From a bacterium (GTDB lineage: Bacteria > Oederibacteriota > PGYV01), in assembly GCA_029565735.1 (NCBI GenBank), contig JAKQNO010000038.1, positions 1-36,643 of the forward strand: a stretch of 36,643 bases of DNA, in the 5' to 3' direction. The notes beneath the pieces are model-generated. The model worked only from the letters and a program-made list of their open reading frames with translations. It was not told the DNA's origin and did no database searches. A program made the position numbers and the translations under genes. Positions 9,001 to 15,205 of this stretch are shown here, piece by piece (position 1 is the stretch's first letter; each line of letters starts with the position of its first letter).

Positions 9001-11582
9001 TCCGATCCAAGAACGCTATCTTCATAACCAGTATAAGATGAATCGGTTGTTTGTTTTATCGCGGCAGACACAGGCAATTGATCGTTTTTCTTGAAATTAT
9101 ATCTGTCCGTAACATCAACCGCGATAACTACAGGTATCGTACCTGTTCCGGACTTATTGCCAAGCAATGCCTTTAATTGAACAGAAGAAATTTTCGCCTC
9201 TGTAACATAGCTGTATCCATCTAACTGTTTTATCTCTTTAATAATTATTTGCTGGCTGTTTTCTTTTGATTTTTCAGGTTTCAAAGTTATTATTTCCGTT
9301 CCCGTTTCCGCATCTGCCCCTAAAGCCTTTATGGTTGTAAGTTTGTCTGTAAAATATAATCTTAAAGTAGCAGATTCGTTAAAATTCACATCTTTTGCTT
9401 TATTTATAACTATTTCTCTTTCCACACCATTGTTGCCGTCTTTACTTAATCTACATTTACCCCATTGTAAAAGGTACTTGGTTGAATCTTTTTGGGTTAT
9501 TTCTATCTTATTCATTAAAACCGGTGCCCAGTGGTAAAATCTTTTTAGTATATTTTCCGGGCTGAATTCCTGGGTGCTCATGTACATCGCAGCCCACGCG
9601 CTCATACCACACTTCGAACCGGATTTTAAGCCCACAGGAACCGCTACATCCGCTTCGTCACACATCGTTTCCCTAAGATAAGTTCTTGTCTCGCCTAAAA
9701 CATTCAACCCGCTTTGAATTATGACATTTTTTGCATTTTGTCCTTCCGCATAACTGAAAATATTTGTTAAAACATTTGGTATTATGGCATTGTCTGTTGA
9801 TCGTTTTTTTGTAAAATCCTCTTTACCAAATAACACAGAATCAAACCAAAATGCTTTTATATAGTTTTTCTCGTACTCAATACCAGCCTCATTGGTTTTT
9901 ACAGTTACAGTAATACCTGCGTATGCACGATCAATTGCTTTTTTCAAATCACTTGAAACTCCTGAATAATCCTTGTACTGTATAAAATGCTTTTGCTTGT
10001 CAGAATAACCGTTTACCAAGACATCAAATTCAGAGTTACTGCCGGACTCTCTCAACAAAAGCGTATATGCTGCAATCCCGATAGCCTGAAATCCATTGTC
10101 ATATTTTTTATCTTTAAAATCCGCCGATCCAACAGCCGCATACATTACCCCTTTAATATAATCGTGAATATTGACACTTTTGATTTCAGGAACAGGTGTT
10201 TCTGTCGCAACCGGTGTCGCCACAGGCGTCATATCATCAACTGGTTCGGTAGGCTGTTCTGTAGGTTCAGATTTTAAATCTTTTACTATTACAGTATCAA
10301 AATGTGCAAAAGGATTCGGAGTTCCGCCCGGAGTGGGCGTAGGCATTGCAGTCGTCCCGCTGCGATATAAAACATAGTCATCCGGTATGATTAAAAATTC
10401 TCTTTTAACTAATGCCGTTGAATATCCATTAACATCCGTGACATTAACAGCAAAAGCATGCTTCCCCGGAGGTAATTTCAAATCATCAAGTTTTTGATAA
10501 TAGTAAAATCTATCATGTCCCGGAGTCGAACTCACAGGTTCAATTTTATTCTGGTCCCCTGATAATGATGTAGTACAATAACTAATTGGGTCTAAATTTG
10601 GAATACCGCCCAAATTAAAGGTCCCATAATTTCCACCATCAGGCATTGGCGTTGGATTGGGCGGAAATGATATACGGTTTTCTTCTTTGTCACTACCAAA
10701 CTTATTTACATAAAATCCGACCCTGTTCAAATCCAGTCCGGAATTGCTACCCAGACTTGAATCAATAAGAACTTTAAAGGGATAGGGTTTAAGTAATTCT
10801 TCTTTAGTAAAACGATGTAAATCAGGCGGATTTTCTATTGTTATTAAAGGTAAACCGTCAGGGCTATGTTTTAAATATCTTAACGGGTTGTCTTTTCCCT
10901 CGTTGACACCAAGATGTAAGTGCTCCGGATACGTAGTACCACTGGGACTTGACCCGGAATTCCCCGACGGAGCAAAAGGCTTCTGCAATTCCACAGATGA
11001 TTGCGTTTCTGTTCGATTTGTAGCGTCTGACATTAGGAATTTATTATTGATTTTTATATATCTACCACTATCTTCTTCAGTGCAAAATACTTTTACGGCA
11101 AAATTGCCATTCCATCGAATTATAACAATCCGTTTTTTAATATTATTGGTATTACTTGGTAATATCAATTCCGCCTCTGTTAATTCCCACTCTCTATTAT
11201 CAACAGAAGAACAATTACCATCAGAACACGAGTATGCAGGCAAAGTATTTGAGTTACCATTAAACGTATGCAAATAGTGCCAAGTTCTATCACTATTATT
11301 TGCATTAATTACTATATTCCAACCACTAAGATTCTTGTATTCAATATTTGTTATAACACCATTCTCAACAGGCAACAAAGGCGTGTTTGCCGGCATACTG
11401 TAATCAATTCCTCTATGAAACCAAGTACCTACAACTCTCGGCCCGAAATCTGATGATATCATGTGTGTCCAAGGCGTATTAAAACACCCATTACAGTCAT
11501 CTTTCGAATAAGTATTAACACTTATTAGCAAAATAAAAACAATACAAAGAATATTCTTTAATAACAACTTTATATCACACAT
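1..11582 (-). CDS. Giant secreted M23 peptidase / SpoIID-domain multidomain protein (3' end outside window)
   Basis: One uninterrupted frame runs from ATG at 11582 past position 1, at least 3,860 codons; frame checks on many lines found no stop. AAGG lies 9 nt before the ATG. Residues 1-26 form a signal peptide. Residues about 40-230 are an M23/LytM zinc peptidase domain: FGPR near residue 46, HRGID (H56, D60) and HLH (H221, H223) are the metal and catalytic motifs. Pro/Thr-rich spacers lie at about 310-320 and 410-465. Residues about 470-685 resemble SpoIID/LytB (YIKGV start, CGMSAWAA at 658, ILKRFYHWAP end). Two FlgD-type Ig domains lie at about 2205-2280 and 2405-2480; most of the rest reads as beta-sandwich-like sequence. 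Both N-terminal domain types act on peptidoglycan in known families, so a cell-wall remodelling or surface role is inferred. The C-terminus, and any anchor or sorting signal, is not visible. It starts 6 nt after the upstream gene's stop, so the two are probably co-translated. Confidence 0.9.
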   Translation of the reverse strand, partial: MCDIKLLLKNILCIVFILLISVNTYSKDDCNGCFNTPWTHMISSDFGPRVVGTWFHRGIDYSMPANTPLLPVENGVITNIEYKNLSGWNIVINANNSDRTWHYLHTFNGNSNTLPAYSCSDGNCSSVDNREWELTEAELILPSNTNNIKKRIVIIRWNGNFAVKVFCTEEDSGRYIKINNKFLMSDATNRTETQSSVELQKPFAPSGNSGSSPSGTTYPEHLHLGVNEGKDNPLRYLKHSPDGLPLITIENPPDLHRFTKEELLKPYPFKVLIDSSLGSNSGLDLNRVGFYVNKFGSDKEENRISFPPNPTPMPDGGNYGTFNLGGIPNLDPISYCTTSLSGDQNKIEPVSSTPGHDRFYYYQKLDDLKLPPGKHAFAVNVTDVNGYSTALVKREFLIIPDDYVLYRSGTTAMPTPTPGGTPNPFAHFDTVIVKDLKSEPTEQPTEPVDDMTPVATPVATETPVPEIKSVNIHDYIKGVMYAAVGSADFKDKKYDNGFQAIGIAAYTLLLRESGSNSEFDVLVNGYSDKQKHFIQYKDYSGVSSDLKKAIDRAYAGITVTVKTNEAGIEYEKNYIKAFWFDSVLFGKEDFTKKRSTDNAIIPNVLTNIFSYAEGQNAKNVIIQSGLNVLGETRTYLRETMCDEADVAVPVGLKSGSKCGMSAWAAMYMSTQEFSPENILKRFYHWAPVLMNKIEITQKDSTKYLLQWGKCRLSKDGNNGVEREIVINKAKDVNFNESATLRLYFTDKLTTIKALGADAETGTEIITLKPEKSKENSQQIIIKEIKQLDGYSYVTEAKISSVQLKALLGNKSGTGTIPVVIAVDVTDRYNFKKNDQLPVSAAIKQTTDSSYTGYEDSVLGSDETNVFSLVYYEEASEEDNGTAYKNKEVEVVQTGEEVKGSFPGLDLNIDMNIQGLDINIPRPDLNGARWGFDGSLFGVVLLPDVGQGIKNGWAFAAGALQTKLGSIDNPFRGIKGPQIIIPQIDTGVDISGIAGQLAGIGAPCDMVGSLFDDIQNNLKVNADKPNAHGGNLKASGHGMGANALLDYMSDTANANSMSSIASISLVGAQLGGVDMDAVNMIMQAQDVANKASIGIALVSAVQMAIGNPVYAAYLANGAMGYARSWGESAVKALAFSAVENFLENNTAAMEELVKGLPGGDKFPGFGDSLNPRQVYKKVYGCDAADMPFEGFNINVVDWWEVASKVAEFTESYKSKEDVGEDSSWLKDVANRTADVEKALANIDKVKISGVAGKKGANLTVKSASLTVISEVLNILKNIPEPIVNSITSIGPIVISVLNSTEGNLIGTLDSQLGISTGIVKDLEAKGKAAFSEIDLSGMPKLPIDLPISFDAVPFMGEVFNEVLSSLSFGKGAQADPARVLSEIDEPGEVGVFYPYLSTADKPAESYNGWIVGVTTNKAFVHVEGWASDYLPQFLQIYAQADNGPIVTTVLKLDTTLVTTEDGKRGKADWALDVPLPHAGKNTINVWTVNAGGHRVETSFISYLVGTSFPQEGSRAVPVSSFIWRTYDNGLFGAGDKVVSQGGGILNFIGVDPGKEPMSDIFTATAAAGKTLKIYYPDDTTNPDLMLADEDGNTYTANVKDGRVPDNGRFRFKLKSMYTGKSFITVMGGADALRFKEWRLEYCGSHYNLTTSQGFSWDTCFLNNGITMSNSPVQGALFQIMTAWDVWSNRLYGPYRIRTTITDDNLKYDRKELDNALFTIGTPIDVSNTAATIVADPYYKFQLLVPESAVKQTEYVNVYSENTGPKLPLMNGLYGMFTPKYGLFPALDESRINAGSELVITIKYTDSDLDIPNFDAIFGLNPNDADYAAQKEKARDIIEENLGIYREADAVKYGDGSYVTKTARELLIGTQHPIGTYTVMTRVAHASGKYFVLPADKAPILRTPPYASPFIFNPEEESKGRTTTAIYFKPMAATSKYVYANVDIKTFKGDRVVRNLYNGIDKKEAIELKYAGKYGDIDEYRGNKYWFYNFAESTEDTASYRRILDAPIDGITWDGIGQREDGSTGFVEDGVYKAYITVMDVFGNSTTGTCMIVKGRIVPSITQIAGKAAQDGLGLNAADDGENVLIAGTATGGEVYKGYMVGYRAAGFVSEDTDAEITEGFTMIDLPLLSAGTAVTKTAMNRQIIDGELADWDITSVYNGVYDLALFILSEDMDGTVKAMDKAVVSGITIDNPKGIYNLKAQPNPFSYGVTITANVNLESPGDVVFTITDETGNVVESLYGEPGEGVKYNAYWPANGAADGYYGVTVTAADRYAEGKIRKVAVDMVQAEITAPDAGSTLTEEFDVKGSAFVADSEGQTIPVKLAYYELLMKQDNGEWESVRKSDTPVNDGVFKTFKAAEIQCDTVSFKVIAKDNAGNTVESEVRTVNIGFAAKFEVVPGVVINNGTDSTDISFSFNKDVTDGSLRITNQNTNAVKNFTFNDANKKSGINHVFKWDGKGNSGNALVDGEYIAQLYLIKNTTILKNLRIPVILAAPVTYTAEIEVNAVPRPYFDFKASGHGKYDVPVPFGVTITGYATEQWFDEYEVEEHLNITTEGGGTSDSRTFYIPYNQTSRYTTNVEGCYDENHNWELWVNDIKKDSWNRDKGWTNIQLNRGDKVRIYAWSSKPWNCGQPSTTSITFRYKQIQNNPVMLPILEGTRYLNAVSFAHRESVQPFDINLIPRNSSDWNNKPEHGTLSSPFYRYPGTTLDLMPEVNGSTLLFTGLITGWGGNIYKNGKYFLETENACEMCSKNGMDITNGIQLGTITNRLNNSVSVNYTAQVKEDLILNTTNVKTININTTNEYVERFSFGQKTMIALSMDVFAQAWVNITLEEYNVNTGVWDKKNMSQFTYVCLPDVEYRLTMKKSTSNVGMNFVINIIINEIFERYKKSVYLEAPAEYGNYKYVSETAIPLTDYNADGYERVYFGAEFDKYYYNSFAVIIDKAGTTISSRTGSGGRYVNLYENGAPYKLRIFKGNATGNSINTFVVYGADKPSMLTQVIGQTRSGMDTISYTPFDSLCVTSSANVDFQGSDLKVFETDDIKTYCLKAGNTYSIGLGYGSTVTLPYECHMYNSLTENKTINYDGIEYGRNETRDGYIEFADYKGDKAVPTTVTAAVVLNEFASVDIKNITFADGKLNFQTEIQTKAVTSTWEMSELSRVMDNVALYEHNSNTGMSINIFSDLDDNYGKLFVKPFPSYDENKKVNDFMGYNLYLGPGKVPHSSVWTVKGPYYPDTDVLHEDIVLKKEIDGNAAGDTGLTFGDAESFGTGMTYDEYEIDKVNAVLRDPSYEPYESKTYIKVTGDINTTTAKYYTIAYKKRNDSDSWHLSYENLTPRAGVLGYIPVKDKIGAYDVLLTVINKDGSAYKAQTGGEVGHVITPNGGFAADAYEQVFLSFPKDSLRKDKTITITPLKREEVPALESGAVPAALIYDFKASDRGVAEAGRLRQDDFKMDAKNNIPKPAILTMLYDKRQLGDFPESSLSLYKLHLTDSGVEELKLVPSMIDTDTKVITAEMTSFSTVQLIPNANPPLFEVSAMPNPAGLGSVVSIYARPSKPLNGALNGWVNLPFINPAPAPVWLTFTAQEKEYMNGTANVFVEALSPTTTAGMLEDGYKLILGTLDNPELLPNGGVINKDLISNKTIWLSNVIENGQLIYDKGYKINRAGVYTDYTEAPPISKMWITVVDTAGNTFNEKQMHTFATKNTTWSFGDKLFNKKILNVNVSDVKRNLILQTTAPGEQLTFPPVNWWNGKTIDMAGQKYKLSNVQIHGSQATGTTITAELLQNGVPVTITDSMKSLSWTMYAPVNEYMASFDVDERVPGTVSGTAEVLVKGIDYLGNTGEGKGYFVIDKVSPPVTVETDKILAG

Positions 11583-11588
11583 ATTATT

Positions 11589-12446
11589 TTACCTTTTTTC
11601 ATTTAAATCAATTTTTTTAGTTTTGCTTTTGAAGTACAAGTTAATTATGCCGTTATCCGAGATGCTATCAATCGCCCACTTTTCATCTACATCCCAACTT
11701 TTTCCATTTTCCAGATCAAAAAAAACAACGGAACTTTTTTTACCACGATATTCAATTCCAAGATATCTGCCGTTTGGCGAAATTTGATATCTGTTTATTA
11801 TCTTATCCGCTCTATCATCACTATTATCCGGATAACAAAGAATTTCTTTACCTGAAGAATCATATACATAAATAGCAGCGTTTGATTCATATTCATCATT
11901 ATCTCCTACTAAAAATACTATAAAACCATTATTCGCAACTTCTAATTTCCTGCCTTTATCACTTCCTAAAACTCTATTTGCTCCAATTTCTTTTTTCCAT
12001 TTCTTTTCTCCATTTTCATCTAAACGTTCAACTTCCAATACATTATCATCTTCTATATTGTAAGAAAGTTTATGCTTCGCGATTACCGCACCGCTTCCAT
12101 CTTTAAAAACATCTCCGGTAACATTTTCGATAACATTAACTTCTTCAACTGCACCATTTTCACTTTTCAACTTTCTTTTCCCTAAAGAAATATGACCCAA
12201 CTTAATACTTTTAATTTTATTACCTTTTTTGTCTTCAAAATAGATTTCTCTTACATCATCTTTCCCCGCAATTCCCACTCTGTTATGTTTTTTTTCTTTA
12301 TCTACAATTACACTTTTTGCAGTTTGAGTAACATGTTCCTGACTCTTATACTCCTCATTCGCAGTCTGTGTTACGCCGTTTTTACCCTGTGCATAAACAA
12401 ATACCGCAAACAAAATAACCGCAGAAGTCATTAAAGTTTTCTTCAT
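11589..12446 (-). CDS. Secreted protein of unknown function, possible beta-propeller-like repeats
   Basis: A 285-residue protein with a clear signal peptide (MKK start, hydrophobic run, cleavage probably after VYAQ). An AGGAGGG ribosome site sits just upstream. I do not recognise the family. Residues about 150-285 contain short strand-like units of the type found in propellers, such as AAIYVYDSSGKEIL and YQISPNGRYLGIEYRGK, where 'SPNGRYL' resembles WD40/TolB-type blades. Residues 30-120 are rich in Lys and Glu and also strand-like. It probably acts in the periplasm or at the surface. Its stop is 6 nt before the giant M23/SpoIID gene, which suggests co-expression and perhaps a shared task, but the sequence does not show what that task is. 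Confidence 0.75.
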   Translation of the reverse strand: MKKTLMTSAVILFAVFVYAQGKNGVTQTANEEYKSQEHVTQTAKSVIVDKEKKHNRVGIAGKDDVREIYFEDKKGNKIKSIKLGHISLGKRKLKSENGAVEEVNVIENVTGDVFKDGSGAVIAKHKLSYNIEDDNVLEVERLDENGEKKWKKEIGANRVLGSDKGRKLEVANNGFIVFLVGDNDEYESNAAIYVYDSSGKEILCYPDNSDDRADKIINRYQISPNGRYLGIEYRGKKSSVVFFDLENGKSWDVDEKWAIDSISDNGIINLYFKSKTKKIDLNEKR

Positions 12447-12483
12447 AAACCCTCCTATTTTTTAATATTTATTAATCAAATAC

Positions 12484-12505
12484 GAGACACAATATATTGT
12501 GTCTC
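12484..12505. repeat. Perfect 22-bp palindrome of the GAGACRCAA family
   Basis: The half-site GAGACACAATA is followed directly by its exact reverse complement and then by TAC. The same design (GAG-RCGCAA ... TTGCGYCTC, often followed by TAC) recurs at 13981, 29826 and 36578. It is a REP-like or small mobile palindrome in the leader of the 285-residue secreted-protein gene, and could fold in RNA. Confidence 0.75.
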
Positions 12506-12529
12506 TACATTATCAGAACAAACCAAAAT

Positions 12530-12597
12530 CCGCGGGCTGCCATCTCCGCCAAAGCATTTTTTTTGCTGCGGCGGCCGGGAAAGACCCGCGTCTACCA
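12530..12597. repeat. CCGCGGGCTG...AGACCCGCGTCTACCA element interrupted by a nested stem-loop
   Basis: Its left end (CCGCGGGCTG, 12530-12539) and right end (AGACCCGCG then TCTACCA, 12582-12597) match the compact element at 14028-14053. Here about 42 extra bases separate the two halves. The extra piece contains its own arms (CCGCC near 12546 and GGCGG near 12570) around a T8 run. It looks like an element carrying a second hairpin. It lies between two secreted-protein genes in 12447-12627. Confidence 0.6.
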
Positions 12598-12627
12598 CGG
12601 CACGAACAATATAGCAAATCAAACATC

Positions 12628-13611
12628 CTATTTTTTTGTCTTTACCCATTCAAACTTCACATCCTCATTAACCTTCACGTTGTTCATTATTATATTGGTC
12701 TTTGTCTTCCCCTGGGGGGATGACATTTCCACTTCTGATTCCACGGGCATTTCAAAACTGCGCGCGGGTGCTTCTTTTACTCCTGGTTTTCTTGTTTCTA
12801 TCCTTTTATTACGTTTAACCTTCATAAACCCAAGCTTTTCCCCTGCTTCGTTATAAAATTCCTGTTCTTCTGTTATCCCGGAATCAAGATTAACCTTTTC
12901 CACCCTTTTGGCTATCATATGCCTTTTTATATTCTCTTTTTCATCCCTTAACTTTTGCAGATACTTCTTCTTTATCTTTCTGTCCTTACCGTTCTTTGCC
13001 GGGGTTTCTTCCGCTATCATGATATTCCTGTCAAATCCCTCTTTCATCAGCGCCATTTTCTTATTTTCATATTCCACAACCGCTTTATTTCCAAAAAACT
13101 CTTTTTTCACCCTTACCTTATAATCAGCGGTTTCAGCTTCTTTTACCCTTAAATCTTTAAAATGTTTGGCGTCAGATGCTTTATTGCCGTCTTTGTCCGC
13201 AAACATTGTATTAAGCGAAGACCCGCCAAAACTTCCCAGCCCCGCGTACTGCGACATAATAGCGTCTTTTTCTTCCGGGCTTAGCGTGAATGTTTTTGTT
13301 GTCCCATTGGCCATTAAGTAAGTAACCGAACCCGCCGCAGTATCCACCAAAAACTGCATCTGCAAAGCTCCTGTGCCGGTTATCATAACTTTACTGTCGC
13401 CGTTTTCATTGGTCTGCATAATATAATCATAAGTAAGTGTTTTCTTGTCCCCGTTAAATTCGGTTTCAGAAGACACAGACGCGGCAAATGTCTGCACGCT
13501 GTCCTGATACCCCTGCTGTGCCGCCGCCACATCCGCAATAGTCAAATCTTCCGCGTATAAAAAAACGGAAAATATAAAAAAAGACATGAATAGTACCAAA
13601 AGTTTTTTCAT
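12628..13611 (-). CDS. Secreted protein of unknown function, possibly LolA-like fold
   Basis: The start was set at ATG 13611, not the TTG 15 nt upstream, because GGGAGT lies 8 nt before this ATG and MKKLLVLFMSFFIFSVFLYAE is a normal signal peptide. The mature protein (about 305 residues) begins with a helix-like segment (DVAAAQQGYQDSVQTFAAS), followed by strand-like repeats describing a conversion of the type seen in LolA/outer-membrane lipoprotein-sorting proteins. That family link rests on overall pattern only. Residues about 205-300 are very basic and Lys/Arg-rich, which is unusual for a periplasmic carrier. No catalytic motif is evident. It is flanked on both sides by repeat-rich intergenic DNA, so it is probably its own transcription unit. 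Confidence 0.7.
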   Translation of the reverse strand: MKKLLVLFMSFFIFSVFLYAEDLTIADVAAAQQGYQDSVQTFAASVSSETEFNGDKKTLTYDYIMQTNENGDSKVMITGTGALQMQFLVDTAAGSVTYLMANGTTKTFTLSPEEKDAIMSQYAGLGSFGGSSLNTMFADKDGNKASDAKHFKDLRVKEAETADYKVRVKKEFFGNKAVVEYENKKMALMKEGFDRNIMIAEETPAKNGKDRKIKKKYLQKLRDEKENIKRHMIAKRVEKVNLDSGITEEQEFYNEAGEKLGFMKVKRNKRIETRKPGVKEAPARSFEMPVESEVEMSSPQGKTKTNIIMNNVKVNEDVKFEWVKTKK

Positions 13612-13790
13612 ATTTTTTACTCCCAAATTATTTTGTGCGAACTACGGTTTACAAACAGCCCCTCCGCCGTGTACCCTCCGCATAATTTCAATTATTCTAA
13701 ACCATTATCGTATATTGTCAACGGTAAAAAATATTTAACCCATAAACTTTTATCCCATATCCCATAGATAAAAACAGAGGGACGGAAAGT

Positions 13791-13818
13791 TTGGCAGACG
13801 CGGGTCTTTAGCCCGCGG
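13791..13818. repeat. CGCGGG/CCCGCG hairpin element, inverted copy
   Basis: CGCGGG (13799-13804) and CCCGCG (13812-13817) form a 6-bp GC stem around a 7-nt loop. The flank TGGCAGA is close to the reverse complement of the TCTACCA tail seen at 12591 and 14048, so this is the same element in the opposite orientation. Confidence 0.65.
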
Positions 13819-13846
13819 AAGTTTGTGTTATTCATCTAGTTTTGGT

Positions 13847-13964
13847 AGGCGCACCTTTTTAATACCGAGCCTATTATGGAATTGCTCGGTATTATGTGCG
13901 GCAGTTGGTTTTATAGATTGTATTTAAATCAAAAGAACACGCGCCTTAAAAGGCGCGGCTACCA
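13847..13964. repeat. Composite palindromic element, copy 1 (118 bp)
   Basis: The left end is AGGCGCACCTTTTT. A 10-bp perfect stem follows (AATACCGAGC 13861-13870 with GCTCGGTATT 13884-13893), then GTGCGGCAGTTG (13896-13907), an A/T-rich spacer, and an 8-bp stem CGCGCCTT/AAGGCGCG (13940-13957) ending in GCTACCA. The same order and nearly the same spacing occur at 34288-34408. Confidence 0.65.
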
Positions 13965-13980
13965 GAACAAAATCAAAGGC

Positions 13981-14002
13981 GAGGCGCAACATGTTGCGCC
14001 TC
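13981..14002. repeat. Perfect 22-bp palindrome, GAGGCGCAAC half-site
   Basis: GAGGCGCAACA is followed directly by its exact reverse complement and then by TAC. It belongs to the same family as the palindromes at 12484, 29826 and 36578. Confidence 0.75.
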
Positions 14003-14027
14003 TACGATAAAAAATTAAATTCAAAAT

Positions 14028-14053
14028 CCGCGGGCTGAAGACCCGCGTCTACC
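14028..14053. repeat. CGCGGGCTGAAGACCCGCG hairpin with TCTACCA tail
   Basis: CGCGGG (14029-14034) and CCCGCG (14042-14047) enclose CTGAAGA, followed by TCTACCA. It is the compact form of the element that is interrupted at 12530-12597. It lies 29 nt downstream of the LysM/DUF3108 gene stop and could fold in the end of that transcript, but it has no T-run. Confidence 0.65.
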
Positions 14054-14082
14054 AAGGCAATTACAGAAGCAACAACAAAATT

Positions 14083-15195
14083 CTACCTTGCCTGAACTAC
14101 TGTTGCTTTCTGAAGTTCCGCGTAAATCGCGCCGATGGGTATTTTGCTTTCCACTTTCACAGGCACTTTATTCGCGTCATTTGTCATCCAGATTACAACA
14201 TCGCCCGCCTGTTTAAAAATACCTTCAAATTTTAAAAAGGGCTGGACCACAACACAGTCAAAAGTCCCGGCGTCAACAGTCACAGTTTCATATCTTAATT
14301 TTTTTACGACAATCTGATAAGACTTGCCGTCATCCGCGCATACGTCAATATAAACCTCGTCATTTTTCCCGGGCGAAAGGTCAAACGTGCGGTAATAATA
14401 AAGTTCCGACAGGACGTCCTGGGTAAAAGGGACTATTTTATAAGTCTCGCCTGTATGTTTTGTGGCAATTGATTTTTCGTGGTCAAATTCTATGGCAGTG
14501 TTTGCCCTGTATGTGCCTTCTTCAAGCTTTTTGCTGTACTTCCACGAGAACAATCCTACAACATCTATATACGATTCTATCCTGTCGCGGACACGGAAAA
14601 AACTTTCAAAGAACGGCGCTGTCTGAGCAAGCGCGCCAAGTTTGTAAACCTTTCTGCCGTGTATTTCCACCATATTTTCAATTTCCAAAACGCCTATGCC
14701 CGCGGTGACATTAAAATATTTTACCGCGTAAGAAAGTTTCTCACCGACGCCAAAAGCCCTTGTGTTGGAAGATACCCTGTATTCAAAACCGCTTTTTGAC
14801 TTTACATTTGCGGGTATTGACTTTTTAGTTTCCGGCAGGCCTGCGTCTTTAACAGCAGGAATTAAAAGTTTTTTCCCTTCAAAAATTAAGTCCGGATTAT
14901 TAACAGCGTTGGTATCAGCAATTGAAGGATACAGCGCGCCTTTGCCATAATAATTCCTGGATATTTTCCATAAAGAGTCGCCTTTTTGTATTAAATATTC
15001 GCTTAATTTACTTTCTTCAGCGGGCGCTGCTGTTACAACAGTAGGCGAAGGCACGGGCGTTTCTTCAACCTGGTCCCTTATAATTTGTTCTTCATCTGTG
15101 GCTTTTACAACTGATATTTTCTTAACAACAGACGCGCAGGAAACCATAAAAAAGCACGCCGCAGCGGTTAAGAGTATAATTCCGGTTTTTTTCAT
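14083..15195 (-). CDS. Lipoprotein with LysM domain and DUF3108-like C-terminal region
   Basis: I place the start at ATG 15195, preceded by AAGGGG; the frame also opens at a TTG 21 nt upstream, but that would bury the signal peptide. Residues 1-20 form a lipoprotein signal with MVSC (Cys20 lipidated). A Pro/Thr/Ala spacer follows (residues 44-60). Residues about 67-115 are a LysM domain (YLIQKGDSLWKISRNYYG ... NPDLIFEGKKLLIP), which binds peptidoglycan glycans in known proteins. The remaining ~240 residues match the pattern of DUF3108 (VGEKLSYAVKYFNVTAGIGVLEI near its start, DVVIWMTNDANKVPVKVESK near its end), a periplasmic domain of unclear role. It is probably anchored in a membrane with the LysM in contact with the wall. 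It is the last gene of the heptose operon and overlaps the stop region of the glycosyltransferase gene, so its job may concern envelope assembly. Confidence 0.85.
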   Translation of the reverse strand: MKKTGIILLTAAACFFMVSCASVVKKISVVKATDEEQIIRDQVEETPVPSPTVVTAAPAEESKLSEYLIQKGDSLWKISRNYYGKGALYPSIADTNAVNNPDLIFEGKKLLIPAVKDAGLPETKKSIPANVKSKSGFEYRVSSNTRAFGVGEKLSYAVKYFNVTAGIGVLEIENMVEIHGRKVYKLGALAQTAPFFESFFRVRDRIESYIDVVGLFSWKYSKKLEEGTYRANTAIEFDHEKSIATKHTGETYKIVPFTQDVLSELYYYRTFDLSPGKNDEVYIDVCADDGKSYQIVVKKLRYETVTVDAGTFDCVVVQPFLKFEGIFKQAGDVVIWMTNDANKVPVKVESKIPIGAIYAELQKATVVQAR

Positions 15196-15205
15196 CTTCC
15201 CCTTC

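Larger units (their letters stand above)
13612..14082. other. Gene-free region filled with palindromic elements
   Basis: I see no convincing gene in these 471 bp. In order it holds a GAGGGACGG motif (13777-13785), a CGCGGG/CCCGCG hairpin in inverted orientation (13791-13818), a composite element (13847-13964), a 22-bp palindrome (13981-14002) and a second CGCGGG/CCCGCG hairpin (14028-14053). The stretch 13612-13775 is A/T-rich and holds the leader of the gene starting at 13611. Confidence 0.7.

Noticed and set aside
1-11582. Frameshift or split within the giant gene
   Set aside because: In-frame reading at many points across the region showed no stop codon and gave sensible protein sequence throughout.
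12484-14053. CRISPR array
   Set aside because: The repeats are palindromes of several kinds at irregular distances, with no unique spacers of even length and no cas genes.
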